From NCBI GenBank assembly GCA_963931925.1, contig OZ007570.1:1120001-1184000 (forward strand): a stretch of 64,000 bases of DNA, read 5' to 3'. This document shows, piece by piece, positions 34,007-44,831 of this stretch. The notes beneath the pieces are model-generated. The model made no database searches. It saw nothing but the letters and a program-made list of their open reading frames with translations, and had not been told where the DNA came from. Positions within the stretch are counted from its first letter, which is position 1. Every line of letters begins with the position of its first letter. The translations under genes were made by a program, and so were the position numbers. The stretch is from Onchidella celtica (taxonomy: Eukaryota; Mollusca; Gastropoda; Systellommatophora; Onchidiidae).

Positions 34007-34772
34007 AGTAGTACACTATCAGTGAAATGCATTGTAACCCATACTTTTGCCTACTAGATGAATTTCTAGGACGGCAGTATTGTACTGTAATTGGGGACAT
34101 AGTTCATCTGTGACTGAATATTGAATTGATGGCTGATAGAGAGTCATGATGTGTTAGTCACATTTTGATTTTATGCTATGTCATATTAGTTACCAATGGA
34201 ACTTGGTGTAATTTTTGGAAAATGTAACCCAAATGGGGACTGCGAGCAAGCAGTGTTTGTGTTATATTGCAATGTTGTAACTTGTTTTGACCTAATATGA
34301 TGAAGAAAGACCCTAATCAGTGCTCGGTATGTATTGGTATTTTTGCCATTGTACGTATGAGTTATACATTTTGGAGATAACCATGTTATGTACAACAAGT
34401 TATATGCTATGATTCGTGCACGAAGCATTATGTAAACGATGGGCCATCGTTTCACCTTATATGATTTGTAATATCATTGACCATTGTTTCACCACAGTGG
34501 TGGCGTTGTGTTATTTTGACTAGTAGGCCTACTGTTTACTATTGGGAAGCAATGACGGTATTGTATTAGTTATGGTATTAGTGATGCAAAGTACACTGCA
34601 TTGTATTGTATTTGTGATGACATTCGGGAAGACACTGAAATTGTTATTAATTGTAATAGAATTAGCAACTACCTTTGTGAGATTGGGAGTGCTATAAGAT
34701 TATTTCACGATAGTGCAGACGCTGTATAATGTTTTTGGAGTTGAAAGATATTCAACTTAAATTGGGGAGTTG
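34007..34772 (+). other. 3' non-coding region and polypurine tract, copy 2
   Basis: 766 bp between the end of pol and the 3' LTR, without an ORF that could be env. It ends AAATTGGGGAGTTG just before the LTR, a short purine-rich tract suited to plus-strand priming. Confidence 0.7.
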
Positions 34773-35397
34773 TGTAGCATCTGCGGGCTACCCCTTGCCC
34801 CCCCCCTCCCCCGGTTTTGTTGTTGTGCTGGTGGCTGAGCATGTGTCCACTACTTTTTCATTTTATTGTTGACAACCGCCAGAGTGTACTGTACTCCGTG
34901 ACCTGACCTGCTTTTCCTAGTGAGTAGTTTTTTCCTCGCTCGCTTGTTGTCAGGTGTTTTGACTCGTTCAGTAAATATTAGTATGTTCCCGAATATTCGA
35001 TAACGTTATGGACACGAATGTTTACGCCAGATTTGGCCTTGGGTGATGTAACCTGATGACGTATTGATGCGTGATTGGTTAGTTTGTGCGAGGGCAAAGG
35101 TAACGTTTATTTCGGGAACTTTCTGTAGGAATGTTTATATATATAGACCTGTGTGAGTGGTTGGTCGGTGAGTAAGTGAGTTTCCTTTTGTGTGGCGTAG
35201 ATATTTAGTTTCGCTGGTGTCTTCCTAGTAATTTATTGTTCACTATACAGTTATTAAACTTTAGTATTATTTAATCTATGGTCGGATCTCGTGTTTATTT
35301 ATTTTACAGCTGTAATAGTTTCGTTTTCTAAAGGGTTGTAGTTAGATCAACTAACTCCCCCCTACTATAACGTGCTAGAACAACCTCAGCTGTTACA
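34773..35397 (+). repeat. 3' LTR, copy 2
   Basis: 625 bp, differing from the 5' LTR at three substitutions (for example AATGTACTG versus AGTGTACTG, and CTATCGTCGG versus CTATGGTCGG) and one T in a T-run. Confidence 0.92.
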
Positions 35398-37119
35398 TAA
35401 GACAAAACAAAAAACGTTCACTCTTCTAACATATAAAATCGGTTGTTGCGGTTTTAAGAGGCAGAACAAACAAAACACAAACGTTCTCACTGAATCCAGT
35501 TTAAATATAGTGCATGTTTAATGTAGGTACCGTACTCCAAAATGATTTTTCAAAATGGAGATTCCAAAAAACAAGTTATTTCATTGAATAGAATTTCATT
35601 CTACACGTTTTTGTACCAAATCTATTAGTATATCTTCAAAATTAGAGAAGTTATGCTATTTTTAATTTTCTGTCATTACACCTCATTTCTCGATGTGCCA
35701 GAAGCTATTTTCGGTGAGCTGTAATTCAAGAAAGAAACATCACACGACACTCCAACTTTGATAAAACAGTCTATGTACATTATGAGGAGAATTCGAACAT
35801 TACAAAGGCACTTTCTATTGGCACACAAATCGCTTCAGAAGAAATTTATAGCAAAATTTATAAAGGGAGACAATTAAGTGAAATTTTGGCCCTTTTCAAA
35901 AAATCATTAAAAATCAATAAATTGGCCTACAAAGCTAAAAGACCACTCAAATAAATTGGAATTAAAAGATCTCTTCTCATAACAGGATATAAAGTGCCTT
36001 AAATATTCACGAACTCTGTCAAATGCATCTGAATATCATCATTTAACGAAAACTTTAAAAAAATATATTAAAAAATTTATCTGTCCCCAATGCCAAGATC
36101 ACCAACAATAATTATTTACTAATCTAAGTTTTTACCGAAGAAAACGGACCCACCAAAATTCTGGCTGCAATTTTATGTGAAAATAAATAAACTAAATTTC
36201 TATACATAAGTAATATTATGATAATGTATAAACAACCATTTGGTTAATAATTATGGGCAATAACGAAGTTGCTGTATCTTTACAAGTGAGAGGAAGATTT
36301 CTACCTATGTCATTATTGTCAGCATTAACTATCTACGATAACTTTTATTAATAAACGGACAAAAAAATACGAACAAATAACAGTTTTAACAAACTAGACG
36401 CTTTCTATAAGGTTGAACAGAAGATGAACATCCGAGTCCCGACCTCAAATTAGATCCCGCATCTGGTCGCAGTGAAATTTTGGTATTTTATGTAAACATG
36501 GATTTAAAAAAAACCAACAGTACAGGATGCCAGAAATCTCACTTTAAATATGTTTTTTTTATATGGAAAATGTCAAAATTTTCAAAATTTACTAATTCAT
36601 TGCGACTAGATCGAAGAGATATATTAATACCATTGGGAAGGGCAGCCGCATCCGCTTTAGATTATATAATGTACAGGGCCCTTACACTTCTTTGATCAGA
36701 CGCGCGATATTTATTACCTGGAGGGAGGGGTGGGGAGGGGGTCAATTTTGTGTGCTGGCGGTAGTGGCCAACGCCAGCTTGGAGTATCTATTACTTAATG
36801 TGTAAATTAATGATACAATGCTTGTTTAATGTTCACAGATGTTCACAGCTGGTGATTAAAAAAAAAATCCATACCCAGCATCAAAGCATTAAATCTGTAG
36901 TGTGAAGACTTCAGAAATGACCAAGCTCTCAACACCCTCGCACTCTCCCCCTCCCCCCCCCCTACACACACACAACAAATCCCAGCCCCCCCCCCCCCCC
37001 AAGTGGATTTAAGTTTAGTATCTTCAAAGATCAGATAACCGCTGTAGTTTCCAACAGGAGCAAATCAATTCTACACTTCTGTGCACGATCTGATTGACCT
37101 GTCTGTTTTCAATATTTAC

Positions 37120-37257
37120 CTTGACAATTCCTTTTTGTTCTAATTTTTCTCCTAGAACGGGACCGATGCCTGGCAGCGCAGTGACAGGTTTATCGCCTAC
37201 AGGTTCATTGACAAATTCTCTCTGTTTCTGCGTTGGATTGGAAGGCTCCTCCGCCAT
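37120..37257 (-). CDS. BANF1: Barrier-to-autointegration factor-like, first coding exon
   Basis: 46 codons from ATG (37255-37257) to a donor AAG|GTAAAT. The peptide contains [20 protein letters not shown] and continues [12 protein letters not shown], which is the BAF N-terminus with its helix-hairpin-helix (GIGPVLG) used in DNA contact. The ATG lies one base after a strong acceptor (pyrimidine tract then CACAG, 37259-37260), so a 5' UTR exon probably lies further upstream. This is the known layout of animal BAF genes. The phase-0 junction continues into the exon at 28501. The RNase H LINE begins only about 160 bp upstream, probably inside the 5' UTR intron. Confidence 0.9.
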
Positions 37258-37260
37258 TCT

Positions 37261-37417
37261 GTGGGGAATAAAATGAAAAGAAAAAAGGTAATTGGACTAT
37301 CATCTTTCCTGGTACAAATGTCATCATTTATCCTGCTGCTGCTGCAATCTTAAATTCAGTAATGTTTACGTCATAATGACTACAATAACAAAACTTACTT
37401 TACTTTGTATTACTTTG
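37261..37417. other. Sequence between BAF-like exon and LINE
   Basis: Pyrimidine-rich acceptor of the BAF-like exon on the minus strand (37261-37290), then AT-rich sequence. Confidence 0.5.
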
Positions 37418-38121
37418 GTGTAGAACCAGCCTCCTCGCACTCGGGACACACCCATACGTGCTCAGCTCTGGGCGCCATCATGTCGGGCAAGGTCTTCTCA
37501 CTAACAACTCCAGTAAGATGTTGATTGAACAGTCGTCTTGCAGTACCACACACCCGGCTCTTGTCTCAACAGCCTCTGTGATGCCCAAACAGTTTTATAC
37601 ATTCGATGGTGCCCCCGACTTCTTGTGGTGCTGTTTCTCTCAAAGCTGCGAGAATTTCATTTTCCCCGAGACTAGGAGAGCCTTGCATTGGGGCCTCACC
37701 AGCAAGCTTATCCGCTCTCTCATTTCCAGATACTCCAGCGTGTCCAGGGGAGAAAATCCAAGTCAGCCTTTTCAGTTTACTGTCGTGCAGATACTGCACC
37801 CATTCAGGTTTGAGGTATCCTGACTCTATTTTCCTGAGCATGCTCTGGGAATCTGTCACAATGACGGCACATGTGTGGGTGCTCCTCTGTAACCATGCAA
37901 GTGCGTTTTCAGCGGCTACCTTCTCCATTTTCATACTAGCTGTTGTGACTTGATATGCAGCTCCATCTTCTGCCACTGTCCTGCCATCAACGCTGACCGT
38001 GTAACCCCATCCAGATCTTTCTCCTCTAGTGACTCATCCATCTGTATACACCACCGCATCTCCTGTCCTGCTGTTCTCGTGCACAATTTCCGGCACGTCC
38101 GCATTAACGGTACATGCAGCC
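37418..38121 (-). pseudogene. RNase H LINE, 3' part (RNase H and C-terminal zinc motif)
   Basis: Minus-strand coding sequence continues from the part at 44827-46335 after removal of the nested LTR element. It encodes an RNase H domain: YTDG at the first catalytic position (followed by an in-frame TGA near 38031), SGWGYTVSVDG, VTDSQSML and IFSPGHAGVSGNERADKLAG. A second in-frame TGA follows HHRGC (near 37567), and the frame then continues to a C-terminal CPECEEAGSTPK and stop near 37418. RNase H plus RT points to the I/Nimb/Ingi group of LINEs. With at least two nonsense codons here it is dead. Confidence 0.75.
38117..38121. repeat. Target-site duplication, left (Gmr1-like copy 3)
   Basis: CAGCC, repeated at 44827-44831. 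Confidence 0.85.
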
Positions 38122-38828
38122 TGTCACAAATCCCAAATTTATGTGCCTCTACTGTCCTGCCCCGACAGTCTCACTTCTGGCCTATGTGCGGCCTCCGGCC
38201 CTATGCTGGCCTATCACTTGTGCTCATCGAGGTGGCTCTTCGGCCCGTCCCCGACACCTACAAGAATAACATTACATTGGTATAATACCCTACCATTTCT
38301 ATTCACTCCACCTCTCCTTACAATCCATGAAGCGTACACACACTAGTTCACCTTTCACTCACCACACATCTTACGGTAACACACCTCCATCGGAGTACAC
38401 ACTACTCACTCGCGCTACAAATCCATGAACTCACTTTCATCTATCGCTCATGGCGCACATTGCTATATCCAATATCAAGGACTTCCACATTCCTCACATA
38501 TACTTATTCACATCATGGTAATAGACGAATATAATATAATACATCAATCATAATAATCAATCAACGTTCTACATACCAGTCATTACTGGAACAACACTCA
38601 TCCGTCTCCCGACTGCTTTCACTTATGTCCGCCCGCTGGGCTCTTATTCACAGGTCCGCTCCGTCGGACCTTCTAACTTGCAGTGATAGTTATACAGCGC
38701 TTTCGCCTCATTCAGACCCCCCCCACTACTCACAACAGCACGCTTAACTTGCTGTCTACTGTGAGTCCTTCTTACTCTACACCCGCTCTGTAGCAATCCC
38801 CTTAATTGCACTCACTCCACTCGTGACA
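38122..38828 (-). repeat. 3' LTR of copy 3, internally deleted
   Basis: Starts TGTCACAAATCCCA, then jumps to the sequence found at about 44131 in the intact LTR. About 490 bp are missing. The rest matches 44131-44826 almost base for base. Confidence 0.88.
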
Positions 38829-38842
38829 TCATCCCCCACCCC
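38829..38842 (-). promoter_or_regulatory. Polypurine tract, copy 3
   Basis: GGGGTGGGGGATGA on the minus strand, abutting the 3' LTR, identical to copy 1. Confidence 0.7.
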
Positions 38843-39184
38843 AAAAAAATTAATGCAATTAATTTCAAATCGCATCAAGATGACTGTCAACGAGTGAGCG
38901 TGAGCAATACGTACACTAAAAAAAATGACCTAGCAGTTCCCCTAGTATATAAAATACCGGAATCGGGGGAAAACATGGGGATCAATATGGTCTGCAATAT
39001 GCATATATGTGTCACATCATCAATAGCTAACTAAACACAATACCTAATACAGAATCAAAAGCCAATCAACCTATCAACCATTCTTCATATCATATTTATA
39101 ATGTCAATATTTTAAAGTCGACTCATTCACACAGATCCTGTCAATGTTCCTGTCCTCCGATGTATAAGCTCCAGAAATCTTGCC
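38843..39184 (-). other. 3' non-coding region of copy 3
   Basis: About 340 bp between the pol stop and the polypurine tract, closely similar to 3940-4276 of copy 1. No ORF. Confidence 0.7.
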
Positions 39185-40018
39185 CTAGGCTCGACTAAGG
39201 TAGTCGGCGATATGATTGCTGGTTCCTGGAATTGGTTGAATAACGAAGGTATACGGCTGCAAAGCCAATGCCCATCTAGATAAGCGTGGGCTGGACGAAC
39301 GATTCTTCGACAAAAATGTCAGTGGCTTGTGGTCTGTCTGGATACAAAATTCTCGTCCCATGAGATAACGTCCTAGTTTCTGGACGGACCAGACAATGGC
39401 AAGACACTCACGCTCTATCACAGAATACTTTCTTTCTCTCTGCAATAACTTCCTACTGACATAACATACAGGATGGAGACATTCGTTCTTCTCCTGTAGA
39501 AGACAAGCGCCGACACCAGAGTCCGACGCATCCGTTCTGAGGATAAAATTAGATCGAAAATCGGGTAATATCAGAATGGGTGACGATGATAATGCTGTCA
39601 CCAAATTATCAAATGCTGTCTGACATTCAGACGTCCACTGGACCTTATCGGGTTGTCCCTTCTTAGTAAGGTCAGTAAGAGAAGATGACAAAGAGGAAAA
39701 ATTTGGAATGAACTTTCTGTAGTAATTTAAAATTCCCACTAAGCTTCTGACTTGTTTCTTTGTTTTTGGGATTTGCAACCCTACTAACTTGTCAATTTTT
39801 GTTACTTCAGGTCTCTGAACACCTCTACCCACGATATGTCCTAAGAATATTATCTCTGGACATGCCAAATCCATCTTTGCGGGTTTAGCAGTTAGCCCAA
39901 ACTGGCGTAATCGTTGAAAAATTACTGTTAGTGTCTGAATATGATCAGACCATGTCGACGTATGACATGCTATATCGTCAAAGAATGACACGACATTAGG
40001 TATGTCCTTCAACACTAG
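39185..40018 (-). pseudogene. RT C-terminal half and RNase H, copy 3
   Basis: Open frame from the LVLKDIPNVVSFFDD catalytic region through RNase H (RTDASDSGVG, RECLAIVW, QTDHKPLTF) to DYLSRA. The first ATG of the open frame (40069) lies in sequence that reads as integrase C-terminus in another frame. The RT N-terminal half, including the conserved RLNT and DLTKGYW blocks seen in copy 1, is missing. About 700 bp are deleted at about 40018. Confidence 0.85.
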
Positions 40019-42662
40019 TATGAGAATACAGATACTCTGGTCTCTCATGAAACCTCTGCAGCATATCAACGTGGAAAACCTTTACTGATCCATCAATGTG
40101 GATAGCGTAATCTACCTTCGAAACAATTCGCTCAATAACATAAGGACCTTTCCATGTCATCAATAACTTATTATGGTCCGTAGGTAACAACAATAGGACC
40201 TTGTCTCCTGGCTTAAAAATTCTCAGTTTGGAACCTCTATCTTTATAGTCTTTTGCTCTTTTCGAAGCGATACTAGAAGCTTCTGCTATAGTGCGCTCTG
40301 AAGATAATCTTTCTCTTAAATCAACAAGGTCTATCGAAACCTTTTTACCCGTTTCCGAAACCGTGGGGATCTTTTGAAGAGGAGCCTGGGGTGTACGACC
40401 TTTATGCGTCGTCTTTTGGCACGCACTGCACGTCTTACAATACAGCCGTACATCTCTATGTATCGATGGCCAATAAAAATCTTTCAGAACTCTCTGCTTG
40501 GTTCTAGCACTTCCCATATGACCCGCTAGTGGAACATCATGGGCCAGACGCAATACTGTAGCAATTAACGACCGTGGCACGACGACCTGCTTTTGAACGG
40601 AAGCCACTGTGACGTACATACGGAACAGAATGCCCCCCTGGACAAAAAAAGAAGATGACCCGTTCTTATATCTCCTCGTTTTCTCGGTTCGCGCTTCCCC
40701 AAAACATGGGTTTAATGACGGGTCCTCCCTTTGTAATCTCGCCAAGCGCTCTGGCGTGATATCTAGGTTGACCGCTGGCGTCGCCAAAGGTCTAATCTTA
40801 TCTTTATCCGCTACCCGTCGACGTGTTTCGACCGCGGCGCAAAAGTCAATACCTTTTGATTGCGACCATGCTTGCACGTTCTCATCGGAAGGGGAAACTA
40901 CCCGTGATACATTCCCAATGATGAGCTGGGCGCCTGGAAAACAACCAACGACTGCTTCGACTTCCCCGCTAAGGAAAGGTGTATCTATCATTATTCTTGC
41001 CATGGGTAATTTCTCAATGGCCCCCGAAAATTGGATGCACGGGACAGTCTCACCTGTAAGCTGTGAATCCCGAATGCAGTCTCTATGTACTCCCACAACG
41101 GTAGATCCTGTATCTCGTAAAACCGAGACCGGTTCGTCCCCAACAAACCCCGGATAAACCCTAAGACCACCTCCTGTATGACATGAATTTATAACGGGGA
41201 TCTTTCTCCCACAAGGTAAAACACCGGAAGATAATAACTTCTCACAACTGGGACACTTAGAATACTGTCCGCCTCCGTTGTCCGATGTAACACACGCAGC
41301 CGCATGATGAAATTTATCTGGGGAACATGGACTGGAGCTACTGTCCACGTTCGCCGCTATCCTACCTGCAGGGCAGTTCACGCTGATGTGATCTGCTCTT
41401 CCGCAGTTCCAACACTTCGCGGCCCTACACTCGCGTGAAAAGTGACCCACGCGTCCGCAAGTCCAACACTCCGCTCCCTGTGCTGCACTAGGCCTGGGTC
41501 CCCGTGACCCATCGCGACCGGAACTAAAGTCCCTATGCCGTCGGTCATCGGCAAAGGTCACAACTCGCCCCCGGCCATTACCGCGACCTAGCCCTCCTGC
41601 TCGGTCAAACTTACCGGATCCATATGCCGGTGATTGGTGATAGCCCCTACGCTGCCCCTGGGCTTGCCCACTATAGGCCCCACGCTGACGCGACCTGTCC
41701 CTAAGTCCTGCCGGCGACCCCTCGACAACGGCGACGTATCCAGCATCTTGGACGTACGCCCTGGCGACTGGTTTGGACGGATGCGCCGTACGGTATGCCT
41801 CCGCCAACTTAGACGCCTCCTGCACCGTCGCGGGTTCGTTCTCTTTCAGGAAAGCCACCAGATCTTTGTGGCACGACGCGTACAGCTGGTCACGGATCAT
41901 TAAGTCTTTCAGTTTAGCAAAATCCGTGCCCACATGCGCCAAGTCTACCCAGTTCGCGAAATACTCAGTTAGTCTCGCGACGAAGGCAGCAACGTCTTCC
42001 CTGGTATCTGCACGTGCCCGCCTAAACAGCTCCCGGAAGTATTCCTCGGTACGCGCAAATCGGCGAAGCAGCAAAGCCTTCAGCTTATCGTAATCTTGCA
42101 CGTCTTCGCGCTGTAGCTCTTTAAAGTAGGTTAACGCTCGCCCCTGCAATAGCGATGCCAGGTACGTGGCCCATAATTCCTTATTTTCTCCCCATTGCAA
42201 TTGTGCGTTCAGTTCGAACCTGTAAAGGAAGGCGTCTATGTCGTCCTTCCGGTCGTCGAACGTAGGGAGCTTAATCCTAACACCACCTTTATTGTGTACC
42301 TGCCGCTCAACTGCTTCTGTTGGCGCATTCTTTTGGCTTTCCAACTCCGCGATTCTCATTCGCGTCTCTCTCTCCTGTTGGTTATCCCTAGCTTCTATCT
42401 CCCTTAACTTTATCTCCCTCTCCTGCTCCTGAGCCTTAGCCTCTCTTTCCTGTTGCTGAGCCTTTAACTTAAACTCTCTTTCCTCTTCCTTATCCTTAGC
42501 CTCTCTCTCCTGCTCCTGAGCCTTAGCCTCTTTTTCTCGCTCTCTATCCTTAGCACGCTCATCGCGCAAATCCGCCTGCTGTTCTTTAATCCAGCCGCGT
42601 AGCTCTTCTCCCTCCAGGCCAAGTTCCTTACCCAACTTCATTAGTTGTTGGAGTTCCGCCAT
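39996..42662 (-). pseudogene. Gag-protease-integrase (core deleted), copy 3
   Basis: 888 codons. The N-terminus is a long charged coiled coil made of EREAKAQEQ-type repeats (residues about 25-115). A capsid-like helical domain follows (about 125-290, around TYFKELQREDVQDYDKLK), then an Arg/Gly-rich stretch. Two CCHC knuckles come next (CWTCGRVGHFSREC, CWNCGRADHISVNC), then the protease active site in VLRDTGSTVVG and the integrase zinc domain (HDVPLAGHMG ... YCKTCSACQ). Just after VSIDLV the frame jumps to VDLRERLSS, removing the integrase catalytic core (no second D or E). It ends after the WKGPYVIERI segment in unrelated codons created by the second deletion. Gag and protease are intact and could still be made. 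Confidence 0.88.
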
Positions 42663-43632
42663 TTCACCGATTTATGGTTATGGTATCTATTATAAGACGA
42701 CCAACCTGTCGGTATGACCACTAACGATACGACCAGAGACCTGAGATCACACCAGATATAACAATACCCAGTTCAGAATACAATTCAGAAATTTACCTTT
42801 ACAGCAAAACTAATTCTATATCTATAAAATGTATGCACTATTAATTATAAAAGAAAATAGAAACCACAAGAATGAAGAAATATAGTAGAAGGACCACAAG
42901 TACGTCAAGGACAACGAACCAGACTAGGACAAAGCTTCTACAAAAAAAAACTATAATGGAAAAAAAAAATGCAACCTACTACGCCGATTACACAACACGG
43001 TACGAACAAGAACAGAGTCTGAAAAAAAAGAACGTATCTACAGAAAGGTAAGAGAGGGACAAGAGAGACGTCTTCCTAAAACAACGAGGAAGATAGAACG
43101 CTACAATCTAAACAAAAATACAGGTCCCTACAGAACTGTTCACTGTGATGAACGAAGTTCCTAGATTAGCCCACCTCCCGAAGAGGACAAACTACGCTCA
43201 CCACAGCAAACCCGCGCCACCGCCCGTATAATCAATTACAACGAAAACAGCAAAAACAGGGAAACAGACAGATGAAAAGACAGCCCTCAATCCAGGGCAC
43301 AAATTTTTCACTTAACTTCCACCCTAGATTTCAATTTCTCCCCTTCCTCGGAGCTCTGGCTGCTTGACCTCTACAGGCTGGCACACACACTCTGCAGAAA
43401 TTTAAGTACACATTAATACATATTCATCAAAATACATGCATCAATACATATTATAATTCATAAACATACATAAATCATATCATCGTGAAATTTCCATTCA
43501 TCCCACGAACAAGGACAACAGCACGAATTCCTAGCACAACAGAAAAACAACTAGATATAACGAATACACAATGTCAAAATGACCACAGGTAAACAGGACG
43601 AGCCCCCAGTGTCACAACGGACGAGCCCCCAG
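42663..43632 (-). other. Long 5' leader of copy 3 with duplicated primer-binding site
   Basis: 970 bp between the 5' LTR and the gag start, A-rich on the plus strand with no ORF (copy 2 has only 109 bp). Next to the LTR, a 13-nt tRNA-Pro-complementary word (TGGGGGCTCGTCC on the minus strand) occurs twice, at 43619-43631 and 43596-43608, each preceded by TTGTGACAC. This is a 23-bp tandem duplication of the LTR terminus plus primer site. Confidence 0.75.
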
Positions 43633-44826
43633 TGTCACAAATCCCAGACTGGGAGATGTAATAGTTTATGACAGGACGACAATCACGAACAAACACGTTT
43701 AACACTTAACAAAACAACCCATCAGACTCACACATTTATTAAACATAATTATACATATAATAGCGCAATTACATACATTATATTATTGAAATGACTGCCG
43801 TACAACGGCCTTATTCTCACACACACTCTCCCTCGGATCCACAATCCGGTAGTTACTCCTAAAGGCACTTCGGCCTCAGCCTCTCCCCTCAGGGTCTTAA
43901 TAGCACATTAATAATTTACTGGCACCGCAGTCTCGCAATATCCCCTCCCTATTGTCATACACCTTAGCACTCCCCTAGCACCTCAGCAGGGCAATAACAC
44001 GTTATTATTTCCATAGCCACCAACATGGCAACAACATAGTATCAGTTCACTAGCCTATCAACATGGCAACAATATAGTATCTCATTCACTCTCATATCTA
44101 CGTCCCTGTCCGTGGCCTGACTGCCACGACTTTATGTGCCTCTACTGTCCTGCCCCGACAGTCTCACTTCTGGCCTATGTGCGGCCTCCGGCCCTATGCT
44201 GGCCTATCACTTGTGCTCATCGAGGTGGCTCTTCGGCCCGTCCCCGACACCTACAAGAATAACATTACATTGGTATAATACCCTACCATTTCTATTCACT
44301 CCACCTCTCCTTACAATCCATGAAGCGTACACACACTAGTTCACCTTTCACTCACCACACATCTTACGGTAACACACCTCCATCGGAGTACACACTACTC
44401 ACTCGCGCTACAAATCCATGAACTCACTTTCATCTATCGCTCATGGCGCACATTGCTATATCCAATATCAAGGACTTCCACATTCCTCACATATACTTAT
44501 TCACATCATGGTAATAGACGAATATAATATAATACATCAATCATAATAATCAATCAACGTTCTACATACCAGTCATTACTGGAACAACACTCATCCGTCT
44601 CCCGACTGCTTTCACTTATGTCCGCCCGCTGGGCTCTTATTCACAGGTCCGCTCCGTCGGACCTTCTAACTTGCAGTGATAGTTATACAGCGCTTTCGCC
44701 TCATTCAGACCCCCCCCCCCCCACTACTCACAACAGCACGCTTAACTTGCTGTCTACTGTGAGTCCTTCTTACTCTACACCCGCTCTGTAGCAATCCCCT
44801 TAATTGCACTCACTCCACTCGTGACA
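43633..44826 (-). repeat. 5' LTR of copy 3
   Basis: 1194 bp, complete, TGTCAC...GTGACA. It serves as the reference for the family in this window. A C-run lies at 44710-44723. Confidence 0.9.
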
Positions 44827-44831
44827 CAGCC
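44827..44831. repeat. Target-site duplication, right (copy 3)
   Basis: CAGCC, identical to 38117-38121. Confidence 0.85.

Larger units (their letters stand above)
28778..35397 (+). mobile_element. Gmr1-like Ty3 LTR retrotransposon, copy 2 (nearly intact)
   Basis: 6620 bp with two LTRs (626 and 625 bp, TGTA...TACA), a tRNA-Pro-type primer site, a gag-protease-integrase-RT-RNase H frame broken by one stop codon, a 766-bp 3' non-coding region and a purine-rich tract before the 3' LTR. The LTRs differ by three substitutions and one T-run length change, so the insertion is young. There is no env-like ORF. The flanks do not show a clean 5-bp duplication: CAGAC precedes it and TAAGAC follows. It is a different family from copies 1 and 3, since the LTRs do not resemble theirs. 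Confidence 0.93.
28502..37119 (-). other. BANF1: Intron of the BAF-like gene, about 8.6 kb
   Basis: It starts at GTAAAT (37119 downward) and ends at CAG (28502 upward). Most of its length is a Gmr1-like retrotransposon in the opposite orientation to the gene (28778-35397). The remainder (28502-28777 and 35398-37119) is AT-rich with no gene recognised. G- or C-rich runs lie at about 36720-36740 and 36942-37000. Confidence 0.8.
38122..44826 (-). mobile_element. Gmr1-like Ty3 LTR retrotransposon, copy 3 (nested, deleted)
   Basis: Same family as copy 1. It has a 1194-bp 5' LTR (43633-44826), a 970-bp leader, gag-protease and part of the integrase in one frame, RT/RNase H in another, and a 3' LTR of 707 bp missing about 490 bp. 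CAGCC flanks both ends. It sits inside the RNase H LINE, so it is the younger insertion. Where the LTRs overlap they are nearly identical apart from a C-run length difference, so the copy is young despite three large deletions (integrase core, RT N-terminal half, 3' LTR). Confidence 0.92.

Noticed and set aside
34007-34772. An env-like gene in copy 2
   Set aside because: No ORF of adequate length and no signal peptide or membrane segment.
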